DNA of 64,000 nt from Alloscardovia criceti DSM 17774 (lineage in GTDB: Bacteria > Actinomycetota > Actinomycetes > Actinomycetales > Bifidobacteriaceae): the NCBI RefSeq assembly GCF_000376885.1, contig NZ_AQXR01000006.1, forward strand, positions 47,750 to 111,749, read 5' to 3'. The notes beneath the pieces are model-generated. The model saw only the letters and a program-made list of their open reading frames with translations, made no database searches and had not been told where the DNA came from. Numbering within the stretch: the first letter of the stretch is position 1; the number at the start of each line of letters is the position of its first letter. Position numbers and translations under genes: made by a program. Below are positions 8,216 to 17,882 of the stretch, piece by piece.

Positions 8216-9802
8216 CTACTTGCTTTCGTGATAAGACTTTTCTGTGTTTACCGACCACACATTCTGCTTATCTTCGCGACCCGTCTTAATGTTATTCACA
8301 GCCTCAATGGATGTAGCCATGGAGTGATCCTGGTTATTGTAGTGGTGCTGACCATTGCGGCCTACGCAGTACACATTGCCCAAGGAGTCAATCCAGTTGG
8401 TCAACTCATCGATGCGATCATAGGTGTCGAAGTAAGCTGGGTATGCCTTTGGCACGCGCTCACGATGAGCGTCAATGACGTCGTCGGCGCTTTCAATAAT
8501 GCGCATGCGAATCATTTCAGCAATAGCAAACTTGCGTGCTTCTTCATCGCTCAAGTTCCAGAAGTCGTCGCCTTCTGCGGTAAAGTATTCCAAACCAATC
8601 CATACGGTGTTGTCTGGGTCGTCTACGAGGTATGGGCTCCAGTTGTTGAAGATCTGGATGCGTCCAACCTTGTAGCCCGGATCCTGCACATAAATCCAGT
8701 TATCTGGGACGATTGGTGGGTTTCCGAGGGTTGGGATGTCCGTGGTGTTTTGCACGCGAAGCTTCTTCACGAGCAAGCCCACGGTCACGAAGTCACGGAA
8801 TGGCAAGCCATGCGCTACCTCAGACACATTCTGTGGTACGTCCACGCCACCTGCCTGAGCTGCATCAATGAGGTGATTCAAAGGCATAGAAGAAATCACT
8901 TGGTCTGCCTTGATGGTAACAACCTCACCCTTTTCGTTCGTATAGTCCACAGCTGAGGCGTGACCGTTTTCTGCGTGGATAGCGGTGACCTTCGCACCCT
9001 TGATAATCTTTGCACCCTTGGCGGTAGAATTATCCGCTACAATCTCCCACAACTGTCCAGGGCCGAGCTTTGGATACCAGAACTCCTCAATCAACGAGGT
9101 TTCTACCTTAGAATTATCTGCCTTATGGCCTGGCATGAGCTTCTTAAAAGCGTTGCCCAAAATATTCCAGATGTTCAAGCCCTTCACACGCTGTGCGCCC
9201 CAGTCTGCAGAAATCTGGCTTGGGTGACGACCCCACAGCTTCTCCGTATAGCCTTCGAAGAACATAGAGTACAGCTTGCGGCCGAAACGATTGATATAGA
9301 AGTTTTCGAGGTTATCCTCTGGAAGCTTGTGCACGGTGGACCACAAATAGCTAAAGCCTGCCTGCATAGTCAGGCTAAAGCCCATGGCCTTAATGGTGTT
9401 TGGAGTCAAGCTAATAGGATAGTCAAAGAAATGCTTGTTCCAGAAAATACGAGACAAACGGTGGCGCTTGAGCATAACCTTATCCGTCTGCTCTGGATCT
9501 GGACCACCAGGGGTGAGCTCATGGTGACGGCCCAGCTTCTTATCATCGTAAGAAGGAGCGCCCTGCAAAGGCATGACGTCCAGCCACCACTTCATAATGC
9601 GGTCATCCTTGGAAAAGAAGCGGTGTCCACCGATATCCATGCGGTTACCGTTGTACTTTACAGTACGCGCAATGCCACCAAATTCCTGGCTTGCTTCCAG
9701 CACGGTGACATCATATGCATCGGAATCCTTCACCAGCTCCCATGCAGCGGTAAGGCCCGCAGGACCGCCACCGATTATTACAACAGACTGTTTATCCGTC
9801 AC
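8216..9802 (-). CDS. FAD-dependent oxidoreductase of the amine-oxidase / UDP-galactopyranose-mutase-like group
   Basis: A 528-residue flavoprotein. The N-terminal Rossmann motif VVIIGGGPAGLTAAWEL binds the ADP part of FAD, and a GGHRFFSKDD block with an aromatic-rich following region is typical of NAD(P)-binding proteins related to protoporphyrinogen oxidase and Glf. It is longer than classical Glf (about 370-390 residues) and lacks a clear Glf signature, so the substrate is unknown; a cell-envelope sugar or lipid role is possible. The start codon is GTG, chosen because of the AGAGGAG site just upstream. It sits between rplS and DUF2469 genes and has flanking hairpins on both sides, so it looks like a single-gene unit. 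Confidence 0.75.
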   Translation of the reverse strand: MTDKQSVVIIGGGPAGLTAAWELVKDSDAYDVTVLEASQEFGGIARTVKYNGNRMDIGGHRFFSKDDRIMKWWLDVMPLQGAPSYDDKKLGRHHELTPGGPDPEQTDKVMLKRHRLSRIFWNKHFFDYPISLTPNTIKAMGFSLTMQAGFSYLWSTVHKLPEDNLENFYINRFGRKLYSMFFEGYTEKLWGRHPSQISADWGAQRVKGLNIWNILGNAFKKLMPGHKADNSKVETSLIEEFWYPKLGPGQLWEIVADNSTAKGAKIIKGAKVTAIHAENGHASAVDYTNEKGEVVTIKADQVISSMPLNHLIDAAQAGGVDVPQNVSEVAHGLPFRDFVTVGLLVKKLRVQNTTDIPTLGNPPIVPDNWIYVQDPGYKVGRIQIFNNWSPYLVDDPDNTVWIGLEYFTAEGDDFWNLSDEEARKFAIAEMIRMRIIESADDVIDAHRERVPKAYPAYFDTYDRIDELTNWIDSLGNVYCVGRNGQHHYNNQDHSMATSIEAVNNIKTGREDKQNVWSVNTEKSYHESK

Positions 9803-10013
9803 ATCTACTCCTCTGGGTTAGATATAAGTCCTTAAAAGAGAATACCTTTTAGCCTGACTAAACGGGGATAAAAGAAGGAATAATGAATTTTCATGCACAA
9901 TTTCTCTGCAATTCACACCATTCTTGTGCGTTCTTTCGGGCACACAACGAAGCACATTATGGCGCCTGCTTTCATCCATACATACGCTTCATTTTACTAT
10001 TTTTCTACGAAAA

Positions 10014-10051
10014 AGGCTGCCCTAACCCCATACAAAAGATTAGCGCAGCCT
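10014..10051 (-). terminator. Terminator of the DUF2469 gene
   Basis: Outer arms AGGCTGC/GCAGCCT (10045-10051 with 10014-10020) and inner arms CTAATC/GGTTAG form a bipartite stem. On the minus strand it is followed by TTTTTC. It lies 21 nt after the stop codon of the DUF2469 gene. The rest of the gap 9803-10013 shows no gene. Confidence 0.8.
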
Positions 10052-10071
10052 AAATTAAAGCGTGGATTGCG

Positions 10072-10383
10072 TTATAAATCCCGAGGAATTTCAATTTCTG
10101 TTTTTTGAACTTCCTCCACATTGACATCCTTGAAGGTGACAATTCTCACACTTTTCACGAAGCGGTTTGGACGATACACATCCCACACCCATGCATCGGT
10201 GAGTTGAACGTCGAAATATGCGTCCTGACCAGCTTGGCGCACGTTGAAATCTACGCGATTGGCGAGATAAAAGCGGCGCTCTGTTTCGATGACATACGTA
10301 AAAAGTTTGATCACATCACGATATTCTTTATACAGCGCAAGTTCGGCATCCGTTTCGTAATTATCGAGATCTTCTGCGCTCAT
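10072..10383 (-). CDS. DUF2469 family protein
   Basis: A 103-residue protein with the strongly conserved actinobacterial pattern: MSAEDLDNYETDAELALYKEY at the start, then VIKLFTYVIETERRFYLAN, DAWVWDVYRP and VTFKDVNVEE. Function is unknown. In many Actinobacteria it lies next to rnhB and lepB (for instance in mycobacteria), and here it is still in the neighbourhood but separated by the flavoprotein gene. The ATG has an AAAGGA site. Confidence 0.9.
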   Translation of the reverse strand: MSAEDLDNYETDAELALYKEYRDVIKLFTYVIETERRFYLANRVDFNVRQAGQDAYFDVQLTDAWVWDVYRPNRFVKSVRIVTFKDVNVEEVQKTEIEIPRDL

Positions 10384-10473
10384 GGTTGTCCTTTACTCGT
10401 ATACCTGTGATATTTATTTGTCTGCTCAGTACTTGCGCAACACGGTGGAGCGTCTAGGCTCGACAGGAAGCGA

Positions 10474-11508
10474 TTAATCGCGTTTTCTGCCCGCGCCGAG
10501 CTTTCTCCACCACGGCAAATCCGGCTCTGCCTTGTCACCCTCTTGCTCGGATTCACCCAAGCGCACTTGCAGATCCTCGATGGATTCGTCGTTCTCACCG
10601 ATGGTGGTTTTACGCACTTCTTTATTGGTTACGCTTAAGTCTCGCTCTTCGCTGGTGACGTGCTTTTTCAGCTCCAATGTGCGCTCGTGCTGTGCCAAAG
10701 CTTCGCGCACGCCCGGATTATCCATAATGGCATGCAATCCAAAGGTTTCGAGGGAATGAATAGGATCGTATTCGTCCACCAACATATCGAAGACGTGCAT
10801 ATCCATGTAGCGCTGCTCGTTGTCATCCCACTGGGCATCGCGTGAAATACCGGACTCCACAAAGCCCAGCGATTGATAAACGGCGTGAGCACGTGTGTTG
10901 ACAGATGGTGTGCTAATCCAAATCCTGTGTAAGCCCAGCCCGGCTGGTCGAGGTGCAAAGCCGAAGGTCATCACGCGTGGCATGACGTCGCGCGTGTAGC
11001 CACGACCGCGGTAGTTCTCACCCAGGATGACTTGGATGCGTGCGGATGCTGCCCACGCGTCAATATCCACGAGGAAGGCCATACCGAGGAGCTCTTCAGA
11101 TGGGGTTGGCGTGTCCTGATTATCCACATCGCCGGTTTCGGCCTGATCGTTCTCGTTGCGCGCGAAAATCGACCACGCCATTACGCCGCGTGCCTCCGCA
11201 TCCTGGAGTCCTTCTTCTTGGGTACGTATGCCCTTTTGCCAACGTAAAGAACGCTGTACCAAGGAGCGGACGATATCGCGCTCCGCTTTTTCGGTTTTGC
11301 CTACCAAGGTAAGCGAAGACGAGAAGGCATCCAACTGTTCCATTTGGGTGAAATCTTCCCACGTGGCCGCGCGAAGTTTCACCATTTCACCGCAGATTTC
11401 CGGAATGACCACACTTTCTGCAAGGATACGATCGTCTGTATGAGGCTTTTTTCCCGCAATCTGACTATCGGTATCATCGAAGGTGTTGGTTTTCTCGTTG
11501 GCCTGCAT
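10474..11508 (-). CDS. GNAT-family acetyltransferase with long C-terminal tail
   Basis: The preferred start is the ATG at 11508 with a GAGAGGG site 6 nt upstream; an in-frame TTG at 11523 lacks a site. The 344-residue product has a GNAT fold (about residues 35-230) with the acetyl-CoA loop ENYRGRGYTRDVMPRVM and the following SVNTRAHAVYQSLGFVESG block typical of RimJ/RimL-like enzymes. An insertion rich in Asp, Gln and Glu near residues 115-135 and a charged tail of about 90 residues ending in WWRKLGAGRKRD are unusual for the family and probably disordered. It follows gatB by 72 nt. The substrate is unknown. Confidence 0.85.
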   Translation of the reverse strand: MQANEKTNTFDDTDSQIAGKKPHTDDRILAESVVIPEICGEMVKLRAATWEDFTQMEQLDAFSSSLTLVGKTEKAERDIVRSLVQRSLRWQKGIRTQEEGLQDAEARGVMAWSIFARNENDQAETGDVDNQDTPTPSEELLGMAFLVDIDAWAASARIQVILGENYRGRGYTRDVMPRVMTFGFAPRPAGLGLHRIWISTPSVNTRAHAVYQSLGFVESGISRDAQWDDNEQRYMDMHVFDMLVDEYDPIHSLETFGLHAIMDNPGVREALAQHERTLELKKHVTSEERDLSVTNKEVRKTTIGENDESIEDLQVRLGESEQEGDKAEPDLPWWRKLGAGRKRD

Positions 11509-11580
11509 GGGATGCCCTCTCAATCCGTTGCTTATCTGAGTCCAGCTGAGTTCAGCTTAAATTATCTAGCTGTATCTAGC

Positions 11581-13077
11581 TTACTTGACTTTTGACATGA
11601 CGATGCTGGTAACCGTTTTTGCATCTGCCTGTCCGCGCGTAGCCTTCATGACGGCACCGATAATTGCACCCATTGGTTTCATATTGCCGCTCTTGAGCTT
11701 TTCGGCAATATCTGGATTTGCAGCCAAAGCCTTATCCACTTCAGCCTCGAGAGCGCTGGTATCCTGCACCACCTCGTAGCCGTGCTTGGCTACAACCTCG
11801 TCCGGCGTGCCCTCGCCGTCGATGACGCCCTGAACGGTCTGCTTTGCGAGCTTATCGTTCAACTTGCCTTCAGCGATCAGAGCTTCTACGCGAGCCACAT
11901 CGGCTGGCGTGATATTGAGCTCCTCCAGTGTGGTTTCCTGCTCGTTGGCAGCGCGCGAAATTTCGCCCATCCACCACTTGCGCGCACCGGCCGCAGAAGC
12001 TCCAGCTTTGACCGTTTCTTCCACCAAATCCAGCGCGGAGGCGTTGATGATATCGCGCATATCGTTATCGGACAGGCCCCACTCAGCCTGCAAACGGTTA
12101 CGGCGCTCACGTGGCATTTCAGGCATTTGAGCCTTCAACTCCTCGATATGCTCCTGCGTGGTATGCACCATCACCAAATCAGGATCTGGGAAGTAGCGGT
12201 AATCATCGGCATCGGTCTTTACACGGCCACCTGCAGTGGTCTGGCTTGCCTCATCCCAGTGACGGGTCTCCTGCAGCACCTCTCCACCTGCATCGAGCAG
12301 AGCTGCTTGGCGACGGATTTCGTACACAATGGTGCGTTCGATACCACGGAAGGAGTTTACGTTCTTAGTTTCGGAGCGAGTACCGAATGGATCGTCTGCA
12401 CTTGGGCGCAGAGAAACGTTGACATCGGCACGCATATTTCCCTGCTCCATACGCGCGTGGGAAATATTGAGTGCGCGCACGATGTCGCGAATAGTACGCA
12501 CGTATGCGCCTGCCACTTCGGCTGCGCGAGCGCCCGCACCCGTAATAGGCTTGGTGACAATTTCCACCAATGGTACGCCTGCACGGTTGTAATCAACGAG
12601 CGAATGATCGGCGCCCTCGATACGACCGTCGGCACCACCCACGTGGGTATTCTTACCGGCGTCATCTTCTACGTGTGCACGTTCGATAGGCACACGGAAA
12701 ATTTCGCCATCTTCCAGCTCTACATCCAAGTAGCCTTCGCCGTTGAGCGGCTTATCATACTGGGAAATCTGATAGTCGCGCGGCATATCTGGGTAGAAGT
12801 AGTTCTTACGGGCAAACTGGCTCCACTCTGCGATATCGCAGTGCAATGCAAGACCGAGCTTGATAGCGTAATCAATTGCTTCCTTGTTGACCACAGGCAG
12901 TGAGCCTGGCAAGCCCAAAGATACTGGGGTGAGCTGGGTATTTGGTTCACCACCGAAAGACACTTCTGCTGGGCAGAAGAGCTTTGTGGTGGTGCTCAAT
13001 TCCACGTGAACTTCCAAACCGATAACTGGATCGTATTTTTCTACAGCTTCGGCAAACTTCATTAATTTTTCAGCCAT
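11581..13077 (-). CDS. gatB: Asp-tRNA(Asn)/Glu-tRNA(Gln) amidotransferase subunit B
   Basis: The tRNA-binding subunit that phosphorylates and amidates misacylated Glu-tRNA(Gln) or Asp-tRNA(Asn). The 498-residue product begins with the family-specific [13 protein letters not shown] and contains the [15 protein letters not shown] and ETKNVNSF blocks; the C-terminal YqeY-like region is complete. It follows gatA by 22 nt in the gatC-gatA-gatB operon. Confidence 0.97.
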   Translation of the reverse strand: MAEKLMKFAEAVEKYDPVIGLEVHVELSTTTKLFCPAEVSFGGEPNTQLTPVSLGLPGSLPVVNKEAIDYAIKLGLALHCDIAEWSQFARKNYFYPDMPRDYQISQYDKPLNGEGYLDVELEDGEIFRVPIERAHVEDDAGKNTHVGGADGRIEGADHSLVDYNRAGVPLVEIVTKPITGAGARAAEVAGAYVRTIRDIVRALNISHARMEQGNMRADVNVSLRPSADDPFGTRSETKNVNSFRGIERTIVYEIRRQAALLDAGGEVLQETRHWDEASQTTAGGRVKTDADDYRYFPDPDLVMVHTTQEHIEELKAQMPEMPRERRNRLQAEWGLSDNDMRDIINASALDLVEETVKAGASAAGARKWWMGEISRAANEQETTLEELNITPADVARVEALIAEGKLNDKLAKQTVQGVIDGEGTPDEVVAKHGYEVVQDTSALEAEVDKALAANPDIAEKLKSGNMKPMGAIIGAVMKATRGQADAKTVTSIVMSKVK

Positions 13078-13099
13078 TTTTCCTCTTGCCTACCTTTGC

Positions 13100-14632
13100 C
13101 TACTCGCCTAACCATGGAGTGTTCATCCACTGCCATACAGGTCCGTTCCACTTATCTTCCAGCGCAGCTTCCAAGGCGGCCGCTGGCTTGTAAAGCAAAT
13201 CGTCACGCTTTTGTGGAGCGATAAATTGGAATCCTACAGGCATGCCGTCTGTGCTGACACCAGCAGGCACAGAAATTGCTGGCACACCAGCCAAGTTTGC
13301 TGGAATAGTGGAAATATCATCCAAGTACATCGCAAGTGGGTCCTTGCTCTTTTCACCAAACTTGAATGCCGTGGAAGGAGCGGTTGGAGATGCGAGCACA
13401 TCTACCTTCTCGAAAGCGGCATTGAAGTCGCGGATAATCAAGGTGCGTACCTTCTGAGCGGATCCATACCACGCATCGTAGTAACCTGCGGACAGGGCAT
13501 AGGTACCCAAGATGATACGGCGCTTGACTTCGTCACCGAAGCCGGCTTCACGGGTATATGCCATCATATTTGCGGCGGTTGCTGGCACACCTTCTGGTGG
13601 CATGACGCGCAAACCGTAACGCATACCGTCATAGCGTGCAAGGTTAGAGGACACTTCGGAAGGCATGATGATGTAGTATGCGCCCAAGGAGTACTTGAGG
13701 TTTGGCAGCGAAACTTCGACCACCTCTGCACCCATGGCTTTGAGCTCTTCGACAGCTTCGTTGAAACGTGCGGATACGCCCTCTTGGAAGCCATCGCCGG
13801 ACAGCTCCTTAATGAGGCCGACCTTCAATCCCGTTAAGTCACGCTTATAACCTGCGCGTGCTGCATCCACCATGGCTGGTGCGGAGCCTGGCAACGAGGT
13901 GGAATCATGCGGATCGTGACCGCCGATGGTCTCCTGCAACAAAGCAGAGTCGAGGACAGTTCTCGATACAGGGCCAATCTGGTCCAAAGAAGAAGCCATC
14001 GCAATGGCGCCAAAGCGAGAAACGCCACCATAGGTTGGTTTCACACCCACAGTGCCCGTAAACGCACCAGGCTGGCGGATAGAACCGCCCGTATCCGTAC
14101 CCAGTGCCAGTGGAGCTTCAAAAGAGCTCACCGCAGCGGCCGAACCGCCACCGGAGCCACCTGGCACGCGCTCGGTATCCCAAGGATTATTCGTATTTCC
14201 GTAAGCAGAATGCTCGGTAGAAGAACCCTGAGCAAATTCATCCAAGTTGGTCTTACCCAAAATAGGCATGCCCGCATTCTTCAAACGCGTGATAACCGTC
14301 GCATCGTATGGTGGAACCCAGCCTTCCAAAATCTTGGATGCTGCCGTGGTTTCGATGCCCTTGGTCACAATCATGTCCTTGATGGCGATAGGCACACCAG
14401 CCAGTGGCTTGAGCTCTGCACCCTGAGCGCGCTGAGCATCAATAGCATCAGCCTGCTCACGGGCTACATCTGCGCTCACCTTCAAAAAAGCATTAATCTG
14501 TGGTTCTGCAGACTCGATGACTTCCAAATGAGCGTCTACGAGTTCGCGAGAGCTGACTTCGCCAGCTTTAAACTTATCTGCCATCTCGGCAGCAGAAAGC
14601 TGTACTAATTCCTTGCGTGTTTGTTTATCCAT
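13100..14632 (-). CDS. gatA: Asp-tRNA(Asn)/Glu-tRNA(Gln) amidotransferase subunit A
   Basis: Amidase-signature glutaminase subunit delivering ammonia to GatB. The 510-residue protein has the catalytic Lys block ([12 protein letters not shown]), the Gly/Ser-rich signature [13 protein letters not shown] and the nucleophile block [16 protein letters not shown]. It starts 7 nt after gatC and precedes gatB. Confidence 0.97.
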   Translation of the reverse strand: MDKQTRKELVQLSAAEMADKFKAGEVSSRELVDAHLEVIESAEPQINAFLKVSADVAREQADAIDAQRAQGAELKPLAGVPIAIKDMIVTKGIETTAASKILEGWVPPYDATVITRLKNAGMPILGKTNLDEFAQGSSTEHSAYGNTNNPWDTERVPGGSGGGSAAAVSSFEAPLALGTDTGGSIRQPGAFTGTVGVKPTYGGVSRFGAIAMASSLDQIGPVSRTVLDSALLQETIGGHDPHDSTSLPGSAPAMVDAARAGYKRDLTGLKVGLIKELSGDGFQEGVSARFNEAVEELKAMGAEVVEVSLPNLKYSLGAYYIIMPSEVSSNLARYDGMRYGLRVMPPEGVPATAANMMAYTREAGFGDEVKRRIILGTYALSAGYYDAWYGSAQKVRTLIIRDFNAAFEKVDVLASPTAPSTAFKFGEKSKDPLAMYLDDISTIPANLAGVPAISVPAGVSTDGMPVGFQFIAPQKRDDLLYKPAAALEAALEDKWNGPVWQWMNTPWLGE

Positions 14633-14639
14633 AATCTCA

Positions 14640-14933
14640 CTACTCCCCCAAAATCTGTGGAGCTACGAACATTCCAGACTCGGAGGCTGGAGCGCCAGAA
14701 AGTGCTTCTTGCTGAGTTAATGGCTGAGCTGGTTCGTCTGGACGCAAATACGCTTCCAGTGGCACTGGATTAGCGGTTGGAGCGATATCCTCACCTGCAA
14801 CTTCCTGTACCTGCGCAATGGCATCAGCTACAGCATTTAATTCACCTTGCAGACGAGTAATTTCTTCATCTGTCAGAGCAATTTGGGCAAGCTCACCCAA
14901 GTGCTCGATTTCTTCACGTGTAAATGTTGGCAT
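14640..14933 (-). CDS. gatC: Asp-tRNA(Asn)/Glu-tRNA(Gln) amidotransferase subunit C
   Basis: Small structural subunit that holds GatA and GatB together. The start at the ATG of 14933 gives the usual [20 protein letters not shown]; a TTG 9 nt further upstream is the alternative. The 97-residue length and the C-terminal 'LRPDEP' region fit the family. It is the first gene of gatCAB, 66 nt after the SpoU methyltransferase gene. Confidence 0.93.
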   Translation of the reverse strand: MPTFTREEIEHLGELAQIALTDEEITRLQGELNAVADAIAQVQEVAGEDIAPTANPVPLEAYLRPDEPAQPLTQQEALSGAPASESGMFVAPQILGE

Positions 14934-14999
14934 ACTGCCCAATAGTAGATGTCTAACACGACACTTTGGCGGCTCAATATGGTTTGATTGCTAAGGATT

Positions 15000-15698
15000 T
15001 TAGCCAATTTTCCCGTGTTGCATTACCCACGTATGCATGGCAACAGCGGCGGCTGCACCCGCATTCAAAGAACGTACGGATCCAGTTTGAGAAATGTACA
15101 CCACATCATCCGCTAGGTCTAGGGCCTTGCTCGTCAGACCAGGCCCTTCAGCACCGAAAATCATCACACAATGCTCCGGAAAATCATATTTTTCTATAGG
15201 CACTGCACCCGGCACGATATCCAAGGCGATAATGCGTGGACGCGGTTTGTCTTGCGCTTGCGCCTGAGCCTTAATATTCTCCACAAATTCTTCGATGCTC
15301 GCGTGATGATATACATGCTGGTAGAGCTCAGTCATCAACGAACCCTTACGGTTCCACTTTTTAGGACCGATAATATGTACCGCGTTTGCGGTAAAAGCAT
15401 TGGCCGTGCGTACGATAGAGCCGATATTGAAATCGTGTGTCCAATTTTCTACGGCGACTTCAAAACCATAACGTCCACGGTCGTCCAGATCCTGCTTAAT
15501 GGCCTCCACACTCCAATAGCGGTAACGGTCCATAACGTTGCGGCGATCGCCTTCCTGCACAAGCTCATCATCGTATGGATAGCCCTGAGGTATAGGCTCT
15601 CCCGGATGCTCTTCCACCCACGGACCTACGCCAATTTCCCGTAATCCCGGATCCCCGGCTGCTATGACGCGCTGCGTAAAATCACTCGGTGGAATCAT
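15000..15698 (-). CDS. TrmH/SpoU-family RNA 2'-O-methyltransferase
   Basis: A SPOUT methyltransferase acting on the 2'-OH of tRNA or rRNA with S-adenosylmethionine. All three family motifs are visible in the 232-residue product: motif 1 with NIGSIVRTANAF near residue 90, motif 2 with MIFGAEGPGL near residue 175, and motif 3 with ISQTGSVRSLNAGAAAAVAMH at the C-terminus, which forms the trefoil knot. The start ATG overlaps the stop of the preceding gene by 4 nt (ATGA), so translation is coupled. The RNA target is not predictable. Confidence 0.92.
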   Translation of the reverse strand: MIPPSDFTQRVIAAGDPGLREIGVGPWVEEHPGEPIPQGYPYDDELVQEGDRRNVMDRYRYWSVEAIKQDLDDRGRYGFEVAVENWTHDFNIGSIVRTANAFTANAVHIIGPKKWNRKGSLMTELYQHVYHHASIEEFVENIKAQAQAQDKPRPRIIALDIVPGAVPIEKYDFPEHCVMIFGAEGPGLTSKALDLADDVVYISQTGSVRSLNAGAAAAVAMHTWVMQHGKIG

Positions 15699-16363
15699 GA
15701 ATTTTGCAAATCCTTATCAGAAAACACAGGGATGAACGGCACAACGGTTTCACTCTGCGTAATCGGATTAATTAACCGAATATGTAGCGATTCTTCTGCT
15801 CCCTCGCCATAGGCTTCTACCGCACCCGTGCTCCCCACCAGCGATGTGATGGCCACAATCTGAGCGCCTTCCTTTTCGAGAACTGCAAAGTCTAAATTCA
15901 GCTCATTGCCGTGCGTCAAGGTGACTACAGAGGAGGTTTGGACAAAAGATTTTTCCGAGAGCCATGCGTCCACGAGGATAACGCGTTTACCGCGAATGGA
16001 CGGACCCTTGATGCTAGGAAATACAAAATCCATCAGGAAACCATCCAGGATTTGTCCACGTGAGGCTGCGGCATGAATCATGGCTGAGACCAGAGGCACA
16101 CCAGCCGTCGTCATGGCACCTACAGCGTCGAAATCGTCTATGCTGAATCCGTTTGTTTCCAGTACATCGAGCAAGGCATGACCGGCCAAGGTGGCGCCAT
16201 CGTGATGATAGGTGACTGTGGTGAGCTCGCTGAATTGCTTTCCTTGAACGGCCGCTCTTACGAGTTTTTCTAATCGCTGCTGTGGCTCCAGCATATCGTC
16301 CGGTAAAGCAGCAAGACTCTCGCGAAGTTCTGCGCTTCCTGTGGCTTTAAAATCCTGTGTCAT
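15695..16363 (-). CDS. Orotate phosphoribosyltransferase-like protein
   Basis: A 222-residue type I phosphoribosyltransferase fold: a DAVGAMTTAGVPLVSAMIHAA helix-strand segment and a region KRVILVDAWLSEKSFVQ where the PRPP loop of PyrE is expected. In canonical PyrE this loop reads roughly V-D-D-x-x-T-T-G-x-S; here the second acidic residue and the TTG are replaced. Bifidobacterial homologues I recall are annotated as orotate phosphoribosyltransferase, but the changed loop makes the reaction uncertain. No other pyr gene is nearby; neighbours are rmuC (10 nt upstream) and the SpoU gene (overlapping by 4 nt). Confidence 0.7.
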   Translation of the reverse strand: MTQDFKATGSAELRESLAALPDDMLEPQQRLEKLVRAAVQGKQFSELTTVTYHHDGATLAGHALLDVLETNGFSIDDFDAVGAMTTAGVPLVSAMIHAAASRGQILDGFLMDFVFPSIKGPSIRGKRVILVDAWLSEKSFVQTSSVVTLTHGNELNLDFAVLEKEGAQIVAITSLVGSTGAVEAYGEGAEESLHIRLINPITQSETVVPFIPVFSDKDLQNS

Positions 16364-16372
16364 ACTTCCACC

Positions 16373-17770
16373 TTATCGTTGAGCCTCGTCCTGACCGCTA
16401 TCCCAGTCGGACAAAAGTTCAGGCGCGGTAATTTCACGGATATCGCTTTTCTTTTCGTCCTCGAGCAGCTCCGGTACCGTAAATACTTTTCCGGGCTCTA
16501 GGGCATTGAGCTTACGCGCCGTCGGCACCACCTGTGTCTGCAACGATCCAACAAAGGAGTTGTAATGTTGGACTGCAGAGCCGATAGAACTGCCCAGCTT
16601 CCGCGCATGCTCGCTCATGGAATTTAAGCGCTTGAACATTTGACGCGAGAGGTCGAAGAGCTCTTGGGCTTCATCGCTCAGCGTCTGCTGCTGCCATGCG
16701 AAAGCCACAGATTTCAGCACCGCCCACAGAGTTACCGGTGAAGTCAAGGCTACTTGATTATTAAAGGCGTAATCCAAAATCGTAGGATCCACATCCAAAG
16801 CCGCCTGAAGCAAGGACTCGTTTGGAATAAAGGCGATGACAAAATCCGGAGCCACACGCTCATTGTTGTTTTTCCAGTATTCACGCTTAGCCAAGGTATC
16901 GATATGACTACGCAATGCCTTGGCATGCTGCTGGAGATATTCATCGCGCAGACGCAATTCTTGCTCTGGAGCCGTCTCACTAATCGCGCAGGCATTTTGA
17001 TATGCGGAGTACGGCACCTTCGCATCCACGGGGATGAACTTCCCATCCGGCAGCATAACCACCATATCAGGACGCTGCTGCTGACCCTCAGCATTGTGTA
17101 CGGAGAACTGTGTTTCAAAGTCCACGTGCTCACGCAGGCCAGCAGATTCGACGATATTTTTCAGCTGAGCTTCTCCCCACGCACCGCGTACCTTGTTATC
17201 ACGCAAAGCCATCGCGAGGTTTGAAGTCTCTTTATCCAGCTTTTCCTGAGCCTGACCGAGGCCCAGCAGCTTCTCCGAGAGTTTGCCCATCTCCGACTGA
17301 CGAGATTCCTCAATCTCGGTCACCTTCTTTTGCAAGGCTTCCAAATTCTTCTGTACCGGGCTGAGCACTTCCAGCACACGAGACTCTTCTTTCTGCTTTT
17401 GGGCCTGCTCCTGACGGCGCTCTTCCTCCCGCTCGATGCTGCGCTCCCGCTCGCGCTCAATGCGCTGCTTTTCCGCCTCTTGAGACTGCTGAAGCTGCTC
17501 TTGAGCAAAGGCCAGTTGCTCCTTGGCACCCTGCAGATTACCTTGAAGCTGTGCGGTCATTTCGCGTTGCGCTGCCAATTCTTGACGCGTATTTTCATAC
17601 CGCTCAGCAAAATCATCTCTCTGCGTGGTGAGTTCACGAATTTGTATTTCTTGATTGCGCACAGCATCCGCAGAACCGTTCAGATTCTGCCCGCGCGCCA
17701 AGGCCAGCAGGTACCCCACCACGCCGCCTATAACAAGACCAATAACCACAGAAAAAATGATTTCGAACAT
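16373..17770 (-). CDS. rmuC: DNA recombination protein RmuC homologue
   Basis: RmuC-type protein that limits DNA inversion/recombination, mechanism unknown. Preferred start is the ATG at 17770, which puts the membrane helix (FEIIFSVVIGLVIGGVVGYLLAL) at the N-terminus as in the family; an upstream in-frame ATG at 17812 would add 14 residues, and neither has a good ribosome binding site. A coiled coil rich in Gln, Glu and Arg spans about residues 40-170, followed by the RmuC nuclease-like domain with VRGAWGEAQLKNIVE, DMVVMLPDGKFIPVDAKVPYSAY and ALTSPVTLWAVLKSVA. It heads a minus-strand block that continues into gatCAB. Confidence 0.92.
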   Translation of the reverse strand: MFEIIFSVVIGLVIGGVVGYLLALARGQNLNGSADAVRNQEIQIRELTTQRDDFAERYENTRQELAAQREMTAQLQGNLQGAKEQLAFAQEQLQQSQEAEKQRIERERERSIEREEERRQEQAQKQKEESRVLEVLSPVQKNLEALQKKVTEIEESRQSEMGKLSEKLLGLGQAQEKLDKETSNLAMALRDNKVRGAWGEAQLKNIVESAGLREHVDFETQFSVHNAEGQQQRPDMVVMLPDGKFIPVDAKVPYSAYQNACAISETAPEQELRLRDEYLQQHAKALRSHIDTLAKREYWKNNNERVAPDFVIAFIPNESLLQAALDVDPTILDYAFNNQVALTSPVTLWAVLKSVAFAWQQQTLSDEAQELFDLSRQMFKRLNSMSEHARKLGSSIGSAVQHYNSFVGSLQTQVVPTARKLNALEPGKVFTVPELLEDEKKSDIREITAPELLSDWDSGQDEAQR

Positions 17771-17882
17771 ATGTTCGATAGTAGCAGGATGTATCACCAT
17801 CAGCTGAAACATGCCGACACGGAAATAATTTCAGCACCCGTCCAGTTGATGAATGTGAATTGAATGAAAGAAAGGTACGCTC

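Noticed and set aside
9803..10013. Possible small gene between the flavoprotein and DUF2469 genes
   Set aside because: Only a short frame without ribosome binding site or protein-like sequence; the stretch is AT-rich intergenic DNA with a terminator.
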